A stretch of DNA of 64,000 nt from Streptomyces laurentii (GTDB taxonomy: Bacteria > Actinomycetota > Actinomycetes > Streptomycetales > Streptomycetaceae). Of this stretch, positions 7,217 through 15,484 are shown in pieces. The position numbers and the translations under genes are program-made. The stretch's first letter is position 1. The number at the start of each line of letters is the position of its first letter. The notes under the pieces were generated by a model that saw nothing but the letters and a program-made list of their open reading frames with translations, did not search any database and was not told the origin of the DNA. The stretch spans positions 5,211,501 through 5,275,500 of the forward strand of contig AP017424.1 of NCBI GenBank assembly GCA_002355495.1, written 5' to 3'.

Positions 7217-8545
7217 TCAGACTCCGAGCATTTCGGTCCACATCCTGGGGAAGTCGGGCAAGGTCTTCTCGGTCGTCTTCACGTTCTCGATCTCCACGTC
7301 CTTCACGGCCAGGCCGAGCAGCGCGCCCGCGGTCGCCATCCGGTGGTCGTGGTACGTGTGGAAGATCCCGCCGCGCAGCGGGCGCGGGCGGATGCGCAGG
7401 CCGTCCTCGGTCTCGGTGACGTCGCCGCCGAGGCCGTTGATCTCCCGGGTGAGCGCCGCCAGCCGGTCCGTCTCGTGCAGCCGCAGATGGGCCACGCCGC
7501 GCAGGGTTGACGGGGAGTCGGCGAGCGCGGCGACGGCCGCGATGCCGGGCGTCAGCTCGCCGACCTCGCCGAGGTCGACATCGACGCCGTGGATCCGGCC
7601 GGTGCCGGTGAAGGTCAGCCCGGCCTCGGTCAGCTCGCAGGAGCCACCCATCGCGGTGAAGATCTCCCGCAGCGCGTCACCGGGCTGCGTGGTGTGGGCC
7701 GGCCAGTCCGGCACGGTGACCCGGCCGCCGGTGACCAGCGCCGCCGCGAGGAACGGCTGGGCGTTCGACAGATCCGGCTCCACCACCAGATCGCGGCCGC
7801 GCAGCGCGGACGGGGCGACCCGCCACACGTCGGGCTCCCCGCCGTGCTCCGGCTCGTCGACCCGGGCGCCGGCCGCCCGCAGCATGTCCACCGTCATCCG
7901 GATGTGCGGCATCGACGGCAGCCGGCCGCCGACGTGCCGTACCTCCACGCCCTGGTTGAAGCGCGCGCCCGACAGCAGCAGCGCGCTGACGAACTGCGAC
8001 GACGAGGAGGCGTCGATCTCCACGACCCCGCCGTCCAGGCCGCCGGAACCGTGCACGGTCATCGGCAGCGCGCCGCGCCCGTCGTCCTCGATCCGGGCGC
8101 CCAGCGCGCGCAGCGCGTCGATGACCCCGTGCAGCGGGCGCTCGTGCGAGCGCGGGTCGCCGTCGAAACGGACCGGGCCGTCGGCGAGCGCCGCGACCGG
8201 TGGCAGGAAGCGCATGACCGTACCCGCGTTGCCGACGTCCACGGTCGCCGGGCCGCGCAGCCCGGCCGGGATGATCCGCCACGCCTCGCCGGTGCCGTCC
8301 GGGCCCACGCCCTCCTCGATCCTCACACCGAGCGTGCGCAGCGCCTCCGCCATCAGCAGGGTGTCGCGCGAGCGCAGCGGGCGGCGCACCCAGCCCGGCT
8401 CGGCGGCCAGGGCGGCGAGCACGAGGGCCCGGTTGGTGACCGACTTCGACCCGGGCACGGTGACGGTGGCGTCGACGGCGCCGCCCGCGTACGGGGCGGG
8501 CCACAGGCCGGTGAGCGGATCAGTGGACGCGGAACTTTCGGTCAT
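7217..8545 (-). CDS. aroA: 3-phosphoshikimate 1-carboxyvinyltransferase (EPSP synthase)
   Basis: A 442-aa enzyme that joins PEP to shikimate-3-phosphate in the chorismate pathway. The first signature, PGSKSVTNRALVLAAL (residues 31-46, K34 contacting both substrates), and the second, around RLHETDRLAAL, are present. The second has His where many bacteria have Lys, as is common in actinobacterial AroA. Length and the two-domain beta-alpha repeat pattern are normal. First gene of an aroA-rsgA operon. Confidence 0.95.
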   Translation of the reverse strand: MTESSASTDPLTGLWPAPYAGGAVDATVTVPGSKSVTNRALVLAALAAEPGWVRRPLRSRDTLLMAEALRTLGVRIEEGVGPDGTGEAWRIIPAGLRGPATVDVGNAGTVMRFLPPVAALADGPVRFDGDPRSHERPLHGVIDALRALGARIEDDGRGALPMTVHGSGGLDGGVVEIDASSSSQFVSALLLSGARFNQGVEVRHVGGRLPSMPHIRMTVDMLRAAGARVDEPEHGGEPDVWRVAPSALRGRDLVVEPDLSNAQPFLAAALVTGGRVTVPDWPAHTTQPGDALREIFTAMGGSCELTEAGLTFTGTGRIHGVDVDLGEVGELTPGIAAVAALADSPSTLRGVAHLRLHETDRLAALTREINGLGGDVTETEDGLRIRPRPLRGGIFHTYHDHRMATAGALLGLAVKDVEIENVKTTEKTLPDFPRMWTEMLGV

Positions 8546-8633
8546 GCCCTCACTCTACGGGGGCACCGCTCACCGGCGGCACGCCGAGCGCCACGGTCCG
8601 TGCCCGCCCGGCGGCCGACCGTGACGGGTCCCG

Positions 8634-9332
8634 CTACCACCCGAGCAGCCACCGCCCGCCGCCGATCAGGCAGCAGAGCGAGACCGCGTGGAAGAAGAGC
8701 AGCCACAGCGTCGGCGGCACATGGGTGAGCCGCCCGAGCTGGTCGGCGTCGGAGTCGCCGCCGCCCTCGCGCCGCCGCTGCGACTGGAGCTCGAAGGCCG
8801 GCCGGACCCCGCCGAGCAGCAGGAACCAGACCACCGCGTACGCGAAGACGGACTGCACGTCCGGGCCGGTCAGCCAGGACACCAGGAGGAACAGGCCGCC
8901 GGTGAGCAGCACGGTGAGGATCCCGTACGCGTTGCGCACCATCACGAGCAGCGCGAGCAGCAGGGCCGTGGCCACCCACAGCAGCAGGGTGACGTGGTGC
9001 GCGCCGAGCAGCGCGGCGCCGCCGAGGCCGAGCAGCGGGGCGGCGGGGTAGCCGGCGGCGGCCGTGAGGATCATGCCGAGGCCGGTGGGCCGGCCGCGCG
9101 AGACGGTGAGCCCGCTGGTGTCCGAGTGCAGCCGGATCGACTGCAGGCGGCGGCCGGTCACCAGGGCTGTCAGGCCGTGGCCGCCCTCGTGCGCGATGGT
9201 GATCGCGTTGCGGGACAGCCGCCATATCGGGCGGGGCAGGACGACGGCGAGGGCCGCGACCGCCGTGGCGATCACGATCCACTGCTCGGGCGCGGGCTGG
9301 GTGCCGAGGAGGGACGGCAGGCGATCGGTCAT
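8634..9332 (-). CDS. M50-family-like integral membrane metalloprotease
   Basis: A 232-aa membrane protein. The zinc-binding HExxH motif is present as HEGGH (residues 48-52), right after the first membrane segment. Four to five further hydrophobic segments follow, and a charged loop (QSQRRREGGGDSDAD) precedes the last helix. This is the organisation of the short actinobacterial M50 site-2-protease-like proteins. The second metal motif (NPxPxxDG) of true S2P enzymes is not evident, so activity is uncertain. The start at 9332 avoids overlap with the divergent SRAP gene. Confidence 0.75.
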   Translation of the reverse strand: MTDRLPSLLGTQPAPEQWIVIATAVAALAVVLPRPIWRLSRNAITIAHEGGHGLTALVTGRRLQSIRLHSDTSGLTVSRGRPTGLGMILTAAAGYPAAPLLGLGGAALLGAHHVTLLLWVATALLLALLVMVRNAYGILTVLLTGGLFLLVSWLTGPDVQSVFAYAVVWFLLLGGVRPAFELQSQRRREGGGDSDADQLGRLTHVPPTLWLLFFHAVSLCCLIGGGRWLLGW

Positions 9333-9382
9333 CTCAGGAGAAGGCTCTCGGTGGAAGGCGGGACCGTGGCAGTGTGGCACTC

Positions 9383-10204
9383 ATGTGCGGACGGTATGCG
9401 GCGAGCAGACGCCCCGAGGACCTGGTGGGCACCTTCGGGGTCGAGAAGTGGGACCCCGAGGAGACCCTGGCCCCCGACTGGAACGTGGCCCCCACCAAGG
9501 AGGTGTACGCGGTCCTGGAACGTCCTCTCAAGGGCGAGGACGCGGAGCCGCGGCGGCCGGTTCGGCAGATGCGGGTGCTGAAGTGGGGGCTCGTGCCGTC
9601 CTGGGCGAAGAGCCCCGAGGGCGCGGCCCGGCTGATCAACGCGCGCGCGGAGACCGTGCACGAGAAGCCCTCCTTCAAGCGGGCCTTCGCCACCCGCCGC
9701 TGCATCCTGCCCGCCGACGGGTATTACGAGTGGGTGACCGGCGCCGGCGAGCGCGAGCTGGAGGTCGAGGGCAAGCGCAAGCGGCCCCGGAAGCAGCCGT
9801 ACTTCGTGACCCCGGCCGACGGCTCCGTCTTCGCGATGGCCGGACTGTACGAGTTCTGGCGGGACCGGACGCTGCCCGACGACCACCCGGCGGCCTGGTG
9901 GGTGACCTGTTCCGTGGTCACCACGGAGGCGGAGACCGGACCGCTCGCCGTCGCCCCGGCCGAGGGGCCGGGCTCGCTCGCGGAGATCCACCCCCGGATG
10001 CCGCTGATGCTGACCCCGGACCGCTGGGACGCCTGGCTGGACCCGGCGTGCACCGAACCGGAGGAGGTCCGGGCGCTGCTCGCGGCCCCGCCGGAGGGGC
10101 TGATGCGGGCCTTCCCGGTCGGGACTGCGGTCAGCAACGTCCGCAACAACGGGCCGGAGCTGCTGAAGGAGCTGTCCGGCCCGGAGGTGGGCACGCTGTT
10201 CTGA
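9383..10204 (+). CDS. SRAP/HMCES-family abasic-site processing protein
   Basis: A 273-aa YedK/HMCES-type protein that crosslinks to abasic sites in single-stranded DNA and shields them during replication. Catalytic residues are all in place: C2 (exposed after Met removal), N34, R88, E116 (YYEW) and H204 (IHPRMPLM). The need for Cys at position 2 fixes the start at 9383 rather than the GTG 9 bases upstream. A Lys/Arg-rich insert lies at residues 130-139. Divergently transcribed from the M50-like gene, with a 50-bp shared promoter region. Confidence 0.92.
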   Translation: MCGRYAASRRPEDLVGTFGVEKWDPEETLAPDWNVAPTKEVYAVLERPLKGEDAEPRRPVRQMRVLKWGLVPSWAKSPEGAARLINARAETVHEKPSFKRAFATRRCILPADGYYEWVTGAGERELEVEGKRKRPRKQPYFVTPADGSVFAMAGLYEFWRDRTLPDDHPAAWWVTCSVVTTEAETGPLAVAPAEGPGSLAEIHPRMPLMLTPDRWDAWLDPACTEPEEVRALLAAPPEGLMRAFPVGTAVSNVRNNGPELLKELSGPEVGTLF

Positions 10205-10251
10205 CGGCTGTTCCGATGGCTGTTCCGAGGGCTGGTCTGTCCTGTGACGGC

Positions 10252-10292
10252 CGGCCTGTCAGACGACGGACCAGCCGTCATATGACAGGCCG
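10252..10292. terminator. Inverted repeat after the SRAP gene
   Basis: Arms cggcctgtca (10252-10261) and tgacaggccg (10283-10292), with a smaller internal gacgg/ccgtc pairing in the loop. Confidence 0.6.
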
Positions 10293-10340
10293 ACGGTGTG
10301 CTTCCGGCCGCGTCCCGCCCGGTCGCGGCAGGATGAGCGG

Positions 10341-11027
10341 GTGATCGAGACCGACGACAAGACCGGGAGCGGGCCGACGCGCGCATCCGCCCCGGCACCC
10401 CGTACCGAGACCGTGCCGACCGATGCCGGGGACGCCCGGATCACCTGGATCGACGCGAAGAAGCCGTGGACCGTGCTCGCCGTGAGCCACGGCGCCGGCG
10501 GCGGCATCGAGGCCCGCGACCTTCAGGCGCTCGCCGCCGCGCTGCCCGCCGAGGGCGTGACCGTGGCGCTGGTCGAGCAGCCCTGGCGGGTGGCCGGCAA
10601 GAAGGTGGCGCCCGCCCCGAAGACCCTGGACACCGGCTGGCGCGGACTGTGGCCCGCGCTCGCCGCGTCCGGCCTGCCGGTGATCGCCGGCGGGCGCAGC
10701 GCCGGGGCCCGGGTCGCCTGCCGTACCGGCGCCGAGCTGGGGGCGAGCGCCGTCCTCGCGCTGAGCTTCCCGCTGCATCCGCCGGGCAAGCCGGAGAAGT
10801 CCCGAGGTGACGAACTTCTCGGAGCCGGTCTCCCGGCTCTCGTGGTGCAGGGCGGCAACGACCCGTTCGGCAAGCCCGCCGAGTTCCCCGAGGGCCCGTA
10901 CACGCTCGCCGAGGTGCCGTACGGCGATCACGGCTTCGCCGTTCCGAAGCGCGCCCCGCTCGGTCAGGAGGAGGCCCTGGAGACGCTCGTCGGCGCCGTC
11001 TCGGGCTGGATCGCCGCCTTGCGGTGA
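10341..11027 (+). CDS. Alpha/beta-hydrolase family protein
   Basis: A 228-aa hydrolase of the KANL3/Tex30-like or dienelactone-hydrolase-like class. The nucleophile elbow is GRSAG (Ser120), the oxyanion region SHGAGGG (49-55), and Asp (QGGNDPFG) and His (YGDHGF) complete a plausible catalytic triad. The GTG at 10341 is chosen because the upstream-extended frame is a non-family Arg/Pro stretch. Substrate unknown. It ends just before the sigR promoter and may contribute some read-through into sigR. Confidence 0.75.
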   Translation: MIETDDKTGSGPTRASAPAPRTETVPTDAGDARITWIDAKKPWTVLAVSHGAGGGIEARDLQALAAALPAEGVTVALVEQPWRVAGKKVAPAPKTLDTGWRGLWPALAASGLPVIAGGRSAGARVACRTGAELGASAVLALSFPLHPPGKPEKSRGDELLGAGLPALVVQGGNDPFGKPAEFPEGPYTLAEVPYGDHGFAVPKRAPLGQEEALETLVGAVSGWIAALR

Positions 11028-11030
11028 CCC

Positions 11031-11057
11031 GGGAATGCCGGGGGCGGGCGGGCTGTT
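11031..11057 (+). promoter_or_regulatory. Sigma-R-type promoter of sigR
   Basis: GGGAAT (11031-11036), an 18-base spacer and GTT (11055-11057). This is the established GGAAT-N18-GTT consensus of sigma-R/SigH promoters. Transcription would start around 11063, upstream of the long-form start at 11107, as in the autoregulated sigRp2 of S. coelicolor. Confidence 0.85.
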
Positions 11058-11106
11058 GTGACGGACATCGGTGTGTGAGAGCGAAAAGCAAGAGGGAGAC
11101 CGTCGT

Positions 11107-11928
11107 ATGGGTTCGACCATCTGCCGCGAGCGCCCGCAGGCCACGGATCTCGACTGGACCGTGCTGCCCGCGGTGCGTCCCGCCCCTGTTCGGGCGGCGC
11201 GCGATGTGGATCCTCGTCTATCCTCCGAAGCGAGCGGGTCCGCGTTCGGATCCGCCGAGGCGCTGGAGGAGGTGGGTCCGGTCACTGGGACCGACACAGG
11301 GACGGACGACGGCCCCGAGGAGACGACCGCGGAGCGCAACGCGCGCTTCGAGCGGGACGCGCTCGAGTACCTCGACCAGATGTACTCGGCCGCGCTGCGC
11401 ATGACGCGCAACGCGGCGGACGCGGAGGACCTGGTCCAGGAGACCTACGCGAAGGCGTACGGCTCCTTCCACCAGTTCCGTGAGGGCACCAACCTCAAGG
11501 CGTGGCTCTACCGCATCCTCACGAACACCTTCATCAACTCCTACCGGAAGAAGCAGCGCGAGCCCCAGCGCTCCGCCGCCGAGGAGATCGAGGACTGGCA
11601 GCTCGCCCGCGCCGAGTCGCACATGTCGACCGGACTGCGGTCCGCCGAGTCGCAGGCCCTCGACCACCTTCCGGACTCCGACGTCAAGTCCGCGCTCCAG
11701 GCGATTCCCGAGGAATTCCGCATCGCGGTCTACCTCGCCGATGTCGAGGGCTTTGCGTACAAGGAGATCGCCGACATCATGGGGACACCCATCGGTACGG
11801 TGATGTCCCGACTGCACCGGGGCCGCCGCCAGCTGCGCGGCATGCTCGAGGACTACGCGCGCGATCGCGGGCTGGTACCCGCGGGCGCCGGAGAGTCGTC
11901 GCACGATCTGAAAGGTTCGGCCTCATGA
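11107..11928 (+). CDS. sigR: ECF sigma factor SigR (thiol/redox stress), with extended isoform
   Basis: Group IV sigma factor that drives thioredoxin, mycothiol and ribosome-related genes under disulfide stress. Region 2 is at about residues 80-150 of the long form (DLVQETYAKAYGSF, LKAWLYRILTNTFINSYRK). Region 4 is at about 190-250 (YKEIADIMGTPIGTVMSRLHRGR). Two starts are supported. An ATG at 11107 gives 273 aa. A GTG at 11272 gives the 218-aa core form beginning GPVTGT. The 55-residue difference equals the extension of the unstable sigma-R-prime isoform described in S. coelicolor. The gene overlaps rsrA by 4 bp and has a sigma-R promoter upstream. Confidence 0.95.
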   Translation: MGSTICRERPQATDLDWTVLPAVRPAPVRAARDVDPRLSSEASGSAFGSAEALEEVGPVTGTDTGTDDGPEETTAERNARFERDALEYLDQMYSAALRMTRNAADAEDLVQETYAKAYGSFHQFREGTNLKAWLYRILTNTFINSYRKKQREPQRSAAEEIEDWQLARAESHMSTGLRSAESQALDHLPDSDVKSALQAIPEEFRIAVYLADVEGFAYKEIADIMGTPIGTVMSRLHRGRRQLRGMLEDYARDRGLVPAGAGESSHDLKGSAS

Positions 11929-12242
11929 GCTGCGGAGAGCCGCACGAGACGGACTGTTCGGAGATCCTCGACCATCTCTACGAGTTCCTCGACCACGAGA
12001 TGCCGGACAACGACTGCACCAAGTTCGAGGTGCACTTCGAGGAATGCTCTCCCTGCCTGGAGAAGTACGGGCTGGAGCAGGCCGTGAAGAAGCTGGTCAA
12101 GCGCTGCTGCGGCAGTGACGACGTACCGGTGGACCTGCGCGCCAAGGTCATGGGCCGGATCGAGCTGATCCGCTCCGGGCACCAGGTGCCCGAGGCGGAC
12201 GTCGCCACCGCGGCGGCCGAGCCGACCCCGCAGGAGCACTGA
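11925..12242 (+). CDS. rsrA: Zinc-binding redox-sensitive anti-sigma factor RsrA
   Basis: A 105-aa ZAS-family anti-sigma factor that holds SigR under reducing conditions and lets it go when disulfides form. The zinc ligands and redox cysteines are C11, H37, C41 and C44 (HFEECSPC). Additional cysteines are C3, C31, C61 and C62. The sequence is nearly the S. coelicolor protein. Its ATG overlaps the sigR stop (ATGA), so the pair is translationally coupled, keeping sensor and sigma factor balanced. Followed by a strong terminator. Confidence 0.96.
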   Translation: MSCGEPHETDCSEILDHLYEFLDHEMPDNDCTKFEVHFEECSPCLEKYGLEQAVKKLVKRCCGSDDVPVDLRAKVMGRIELIRSGHQVPEADVATAAAEPTPQEH

Positions 12243-12331
12243 GCGCCGGCCCCGATCGCGGGGTCCCGGGCGCCAAGCGAAAAGGGTTCTCCAACCCCTC
12301 GTAAGACAAGGGCATATGCCCACAAAACCGC

Positions 12332-12358
12332 AGGCCGGGTGAGCATCTCGCCCGGCCT
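12332..12358 (+). terminator. Terminator of the sigR-rsrA operon
   Basis: 12-bp stem (aggccgggtgag / ctcgcccggcct, one G-T pair) with a 3-base loop, 90 bases after rsrA. A short perfect palindrome GGGCATATGCCC at 12310-12321 lies just upstream. Confidence 0.75.
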
Positions 12359-12439
12359 GTCGCGTCCCTTTCCGCCCCTGTCACCCGATGGTGCGAATCG
12401 GCTCCGGCGCGCCACGACGCGCCACCCCCACTCGCTAGC

Positions 12440-13927
12440 GTGGCGGGGGTGATAGGCGAGAAGGTCGTTCCGCGCGGGAGGAGTGTTCCGCGCATCGCAC
12501 GCGGATATGTCGGTGGGGCCGTGCTCGCCGCCGGCGCGGCCGTCCTGCCCGCGTTACGCCCCGGCTCGGTCACCCCCTGGACCACCGTGCTGCCGCTCGC
12601 CGCGCTCTACGCGGTGTGCGAGCTGCCCGCCCGCTGCACCTGGGGCCGCTGCGCGTCCGACGGCGGCGAGGCCCGCGGGCCCGCCTTCCCCGGCGCGGGC
12701 TCCTTCTTCCCGGTCCTGCTCGCCGCGGCCCTGCTGCTCCCGCCGTCCGCCGCCGCGCTCACCGCCGTGCCCGGCGCGCTGCTCGCCCCCGTCGACGCGC
12801 CGCCCGTCACCCTGCGCCGCGTCTGGCGGGCCGCCCGGCTCGTCCTCGCCGTCTGGGCCGCCGCCCGCGTCGGCCAGGTCCTGCCGTGCCACGACGCGGG
12901 CGGCCTCGGCAACAGCCTCGTCGTGCCCGACTTCCCGTACGTCCTGCTGCCCGCCGGCGCCACCGCGCTCGCGTTCTCCCTGGCCCTCACCGTCCTCGAC
13001 GGCGGCATCCGTGCCACCGTCGACCAGCTCCCGCCGCACGCCGCCTGGCGCGGACTGCTCGGCCGGTCCCTCGCCCCGCACGCCGTGCACACCCTGGCGG
13101 GCCTGATGATGGCCGTGCTCTGGCGCAGCAGCTACGGGCCGGTCGCCGCGCTCTTCGTCCTCTTGCCGGTGTCCGTCTCCTGCTGGGCCTTCGCCCAGTA
13201 CCACCGCGAACGGGCCGCCCACCAGGCCACCATCCGGGCCCTCGTCCAGGCCGTGGACATCAAGGACAGCTACACCCGAGGCCACAGCGAACGCGTCGGC
13301 CGCGCCTCCGTCCTCATCGCCGAGGAACTCGGCATGCCGGAGCCCCGCCTGGAGGTCGTCCGCTTCGCCGGCGTCCTCCACGACGTCGGCAAGCTCGGCG
13401 TGCCGACCCGGGTCCTCAGCAAGGACGGACCGCTCACCCCCGAGGAGCGCCGGATCATCGAACTGCACCCCGAGTACGGCCACGAGATGGTCCGCGGCAT
13501 CGGCTTCCTCGGCGAGGCCCGCAGCGCGATCCTGCACCACCACGAGCACCTGGACGGCTCCGGCTATCCGTACGGCCTCAAGGGCGAGCAGATCCCCGAG
13601 TACGCGCGCGTGGTCGCCGTCGCCGACGCCTTCGACGCCATGACCTCCACCCGCTCCTACAGCCGCGCCCGCCCGGTCGAGGCGGCCGTCGCCGAGCTGG
13701 AGCGGTGCGCCGGCACCCAGTTCGACCCCCGCATGGTCGCCGCGCTCGTCCGCGCCCTCGCCCGGCACGGCTGGCAGACCGAGGTGACGGCCGACGAGAC
13801 CGCCGTCCCGGCCCCGCGCCCCCCGGCCCCGTCCCTTTCCGACCCCGTGGCCGAACCCGTATCCGGCCCCTCGTCCGAACCCGGTGATCCGGTGCCCGGC
13901 GCCGCGCCCCTCCAGGAGCGGACGTGA
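12440..13927 (+). CDS. HD-GYP domain membrane protein
   Basis: A 495-aa protein with about six hydrophobic segments in residues 20-255, then a cytosolic HD-GYP domain (about 265-430) of the kind that hydrolyses cyclic di-GMP. The metal motif is intact (LHDVGKLG, H314 D315), as are HHHEHLDGSGYPYGL (GYP at about 375-377) and the following VADAFDAM. It carries a TTA leucine codon at 12554-12556 (residue 39), the only in-frame TTA I found in the window, so translation may depend on bldA tRNA. A GTG 9 bases downstream is an alternative start. Overlaps the next gene by 4 bp (GTGA). Confidence 0.88.
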   Translation: MAGVIGEKVVPRGRSVPRIARGYVGGAVLAAGAAVLPALRPGSVTPWTTVLPLAALYAVCELPARCTWGRCASDGGEARGPAFPGAGSFFPVLLAAALLLPPSAAALTAVPGALLAPVDAPPVTLRRVWRAARLVLAVWAAARVGQVLPCHDAGGLGNSLVVPDFPYVLLPAGATALAFSLALTVLDGGIRATVDQLPPHAAWRGLLGRSLAPHAVHTLAGLMMAVLWRSSYGPVAALFVLLPVSVSCWAFAQYHRERAAHQATIRALVQAVDIKDSYTRGHSERVGRASVLIAEELGMPEPRLEVVRFAGVLHDVGKLGVPTRVLSKDGPLTPEERRIIELHPEYGHEMVRGIGFLGEARSAILHHHEHLDGSGYPYGLKGEQIPEYARVVAVADAFDAMTSTRSYSRARPVEAAVAELERCAGTQFDPRMVAALVRALARHGWQTEVTADETAVPAPRPPAPSLSDPVAEPVSGPSSEPGDPVPGAAPLQERT

Positions 13928-15405
13928 GGCCCCGCACCGGCCGCCTGATCGTCGCCGCCGTCCACACCGGCGCCGTGCTGCTCACCCTCGGCGGCCTGAG
14001 CAGCACCCTGTGGCACGGCGTCGACGACCCCGCCACCGCCCTCGCCTTCGCCGTCCTCATCGGCCTCGGCGAACTCACCCGCCGCGCCGGTACGGCCCCC
14101 GCGGCCCTGCCCGTCCTCGCCGAGCCCCGCGAACGCGACCCCGCCCCGACGACCGCCGCCGGCTCCCTCGCGTACGCCATGCTCGGCGAGAACGCCGGAC
14201 ACCCCACCCACCACGGCGTCCTCCAGACCGCCGCCGTCGTCGGCGTGGCCGCCGTCCTCGGCGCCCTGCCGCACGTCCTGCGCGGCCGAGGCCCCGAACT
14301 CGACCACCTGGCCCGGGGCCTCCTCAGCGTCGGCTTCGCGGCCTTCTGCTTCCAGCCGTTCGCCGTCGAGAGCCCGCTCGCGGCCCGGCTCGGCCAGGGG
14401 CCCTCGTACGCCCTCGTGCTGATCCTCCTGCTGCTGCTCACCGCGCTGTGCGACGCCGTCCTCGCCGCCGCGCTGCGCCGGGCCCGTGCCGTCCCGCGCG
14501 GCGCCTTCCGGGGCACCGGCGGCCCCCCGGTCCCCGCCGTCCCCTTCGCCCCGCTGTTCCGTGACGAACTGCGCGGACTGGTCGGCATCGGTTCCGCGGT
14601 CTGCGCCACCGGCGCGGTCATGGCGCTCGGCGTGGCCGCCGTCGGCCTGTGGGCGCTGCCCGTCTTCGCCGTACCGCTGCTGCTCGCGCAGGTCTCCTTC
14701 CGCAGGTACGCGGCGGTGCGCACCACCAACCGCGAGACCATCGCCTCGCTCGCCCGCGCCACCGAGGTCGCCGGCTGCACCCGCCCCGGCCACGCCCACC
14801 GGGTCGCCGCGCTCGGCCGGGCCGTGGGCCGGGAGCTGGGCCTGGCCGGCACCGAGCTGACGGTGCTCGCCTACGCGGCGCTCATGCACGACATCGGACA
14901 GCTCTCACTCGTCGACCCGGTGCCCGGCGGCGCCACCGCTCCGCTGCCCGCCGCCGAACAGCGCCGGATCGCGCTGCTCGGCGGGGCCGTGGTCCGGCAG
15001 ACCGGTGTCCCGCCCGCGGTCGCCGTCGTCGTCGAGCGGCAGGCCGACCCGTACGAGGAGCAGCCGCTCGCGGCCCGGATCGTCCGGGCCGTCAACGCGT
15101 ACGACGAGCTGGCCGCCGACGACGGCGGGACCGCCGCCCTGGAGCGGCTGCGGCGCGGCACCGCCCGCGACTACCACCCCGACGTGGTCGAGGCGCTGGC
15201 CCGGGTCCTCGCCCGCGGTGGCCCCGCGACCGTGCCGGCGGGCCCGGCCCCGGGCCCCGCGACCGCCGCCGGGCCCGCCGGTCCGGCGATTCCCGAGCCC
15301 GCCGGAACCCCCGCGACCCCCGTGACCACCGGGGAGACAAGTGGGGGGACACCCTCCGCGACCGCCGGTGCGCGCGGGGGCGTCGCCCCCGTCCCACCGG
15401 GGTAA
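13924..15405 (+). CDS. Degenerate HD-domain membrane protein (paralogue of upstream gene)
   Basis: A 493-aa protein with the same layout as its upstream neighbour: several N-terminal membrane segments, then an HD domain. The HD dyad survives (LMHDIGQLS, H322 D323). The region that should hold the HHExxDGxGYP motif reads VVVERQADPYEEQPLAARI, so the GYP signature and several metal ligands are gone. The last 70 residues are a Pro/Gly/Ala tail. It is translationally coupled to the intact HD-GYP gene by a 4-bp overlap. I infer a regulatory or structural partner, not an active phosphodiesterase. Confidence 0.82.
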   Translation: MRPRTGRLIVAAVHTGAVLLTLGGLSSTLWHGVDDPATALAFAVLIGLGELTRRAGTAPAALPVLAEPRERDPAPTTAAGSLAYAMLGENAGHPTHHGVLQTAAVVGVAAVLGALPHVLRGRGPELDHLARGLLSVGFAAFCFQPFAVESPLAARLGQGPSYALVLILLLLLTALCDAVLAAALRRARAVPRGAFRGTGGPPVPAVPFAPLFRDELRGLVGIGSAVCATGAVMALGVAAVGLWALPVFAVPLLLAQVSFRRYAAVRTTNRETIASLARATEVAGCTRPGHAHRVAALGRAVGRELGLAGTELTVLAYAALMHDIGQLSLVDPVPGGATAPLPAAEQRRIALLGGAVVRQTGVPPAVAVVVERQADPYEEQPLAARIVRAVNAYDELAADDGGTAALERLRRGTARDYHPDVVEALARVLARGGPATVPAGPAPGPATAAGPAGPAIPEPAGTPATPVTTGETSGGTPSATAGARGGVAPVPPG

Positions 15406-15484
15406 CCCACGGGTAATGAGCGCGCGTCCGACCGGGCATGGTTGGATGCGAACAAGAGGGTGTAGCGACCGGCAGGCGGGAATC

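Noticed and set aside
7217..8545. AroA signature with His in place of Lys (RLHETDR) as a sign of inactivity
   Set aside because: This variant is common in actinobacterial EPSP synthases; other substrate residues are intact.
9374..9382. Upstream GTG start of the SRAP protein
   Set aside because: The family needs Cys at position 2 for catalysis, which only the ATG at 9383 provides.
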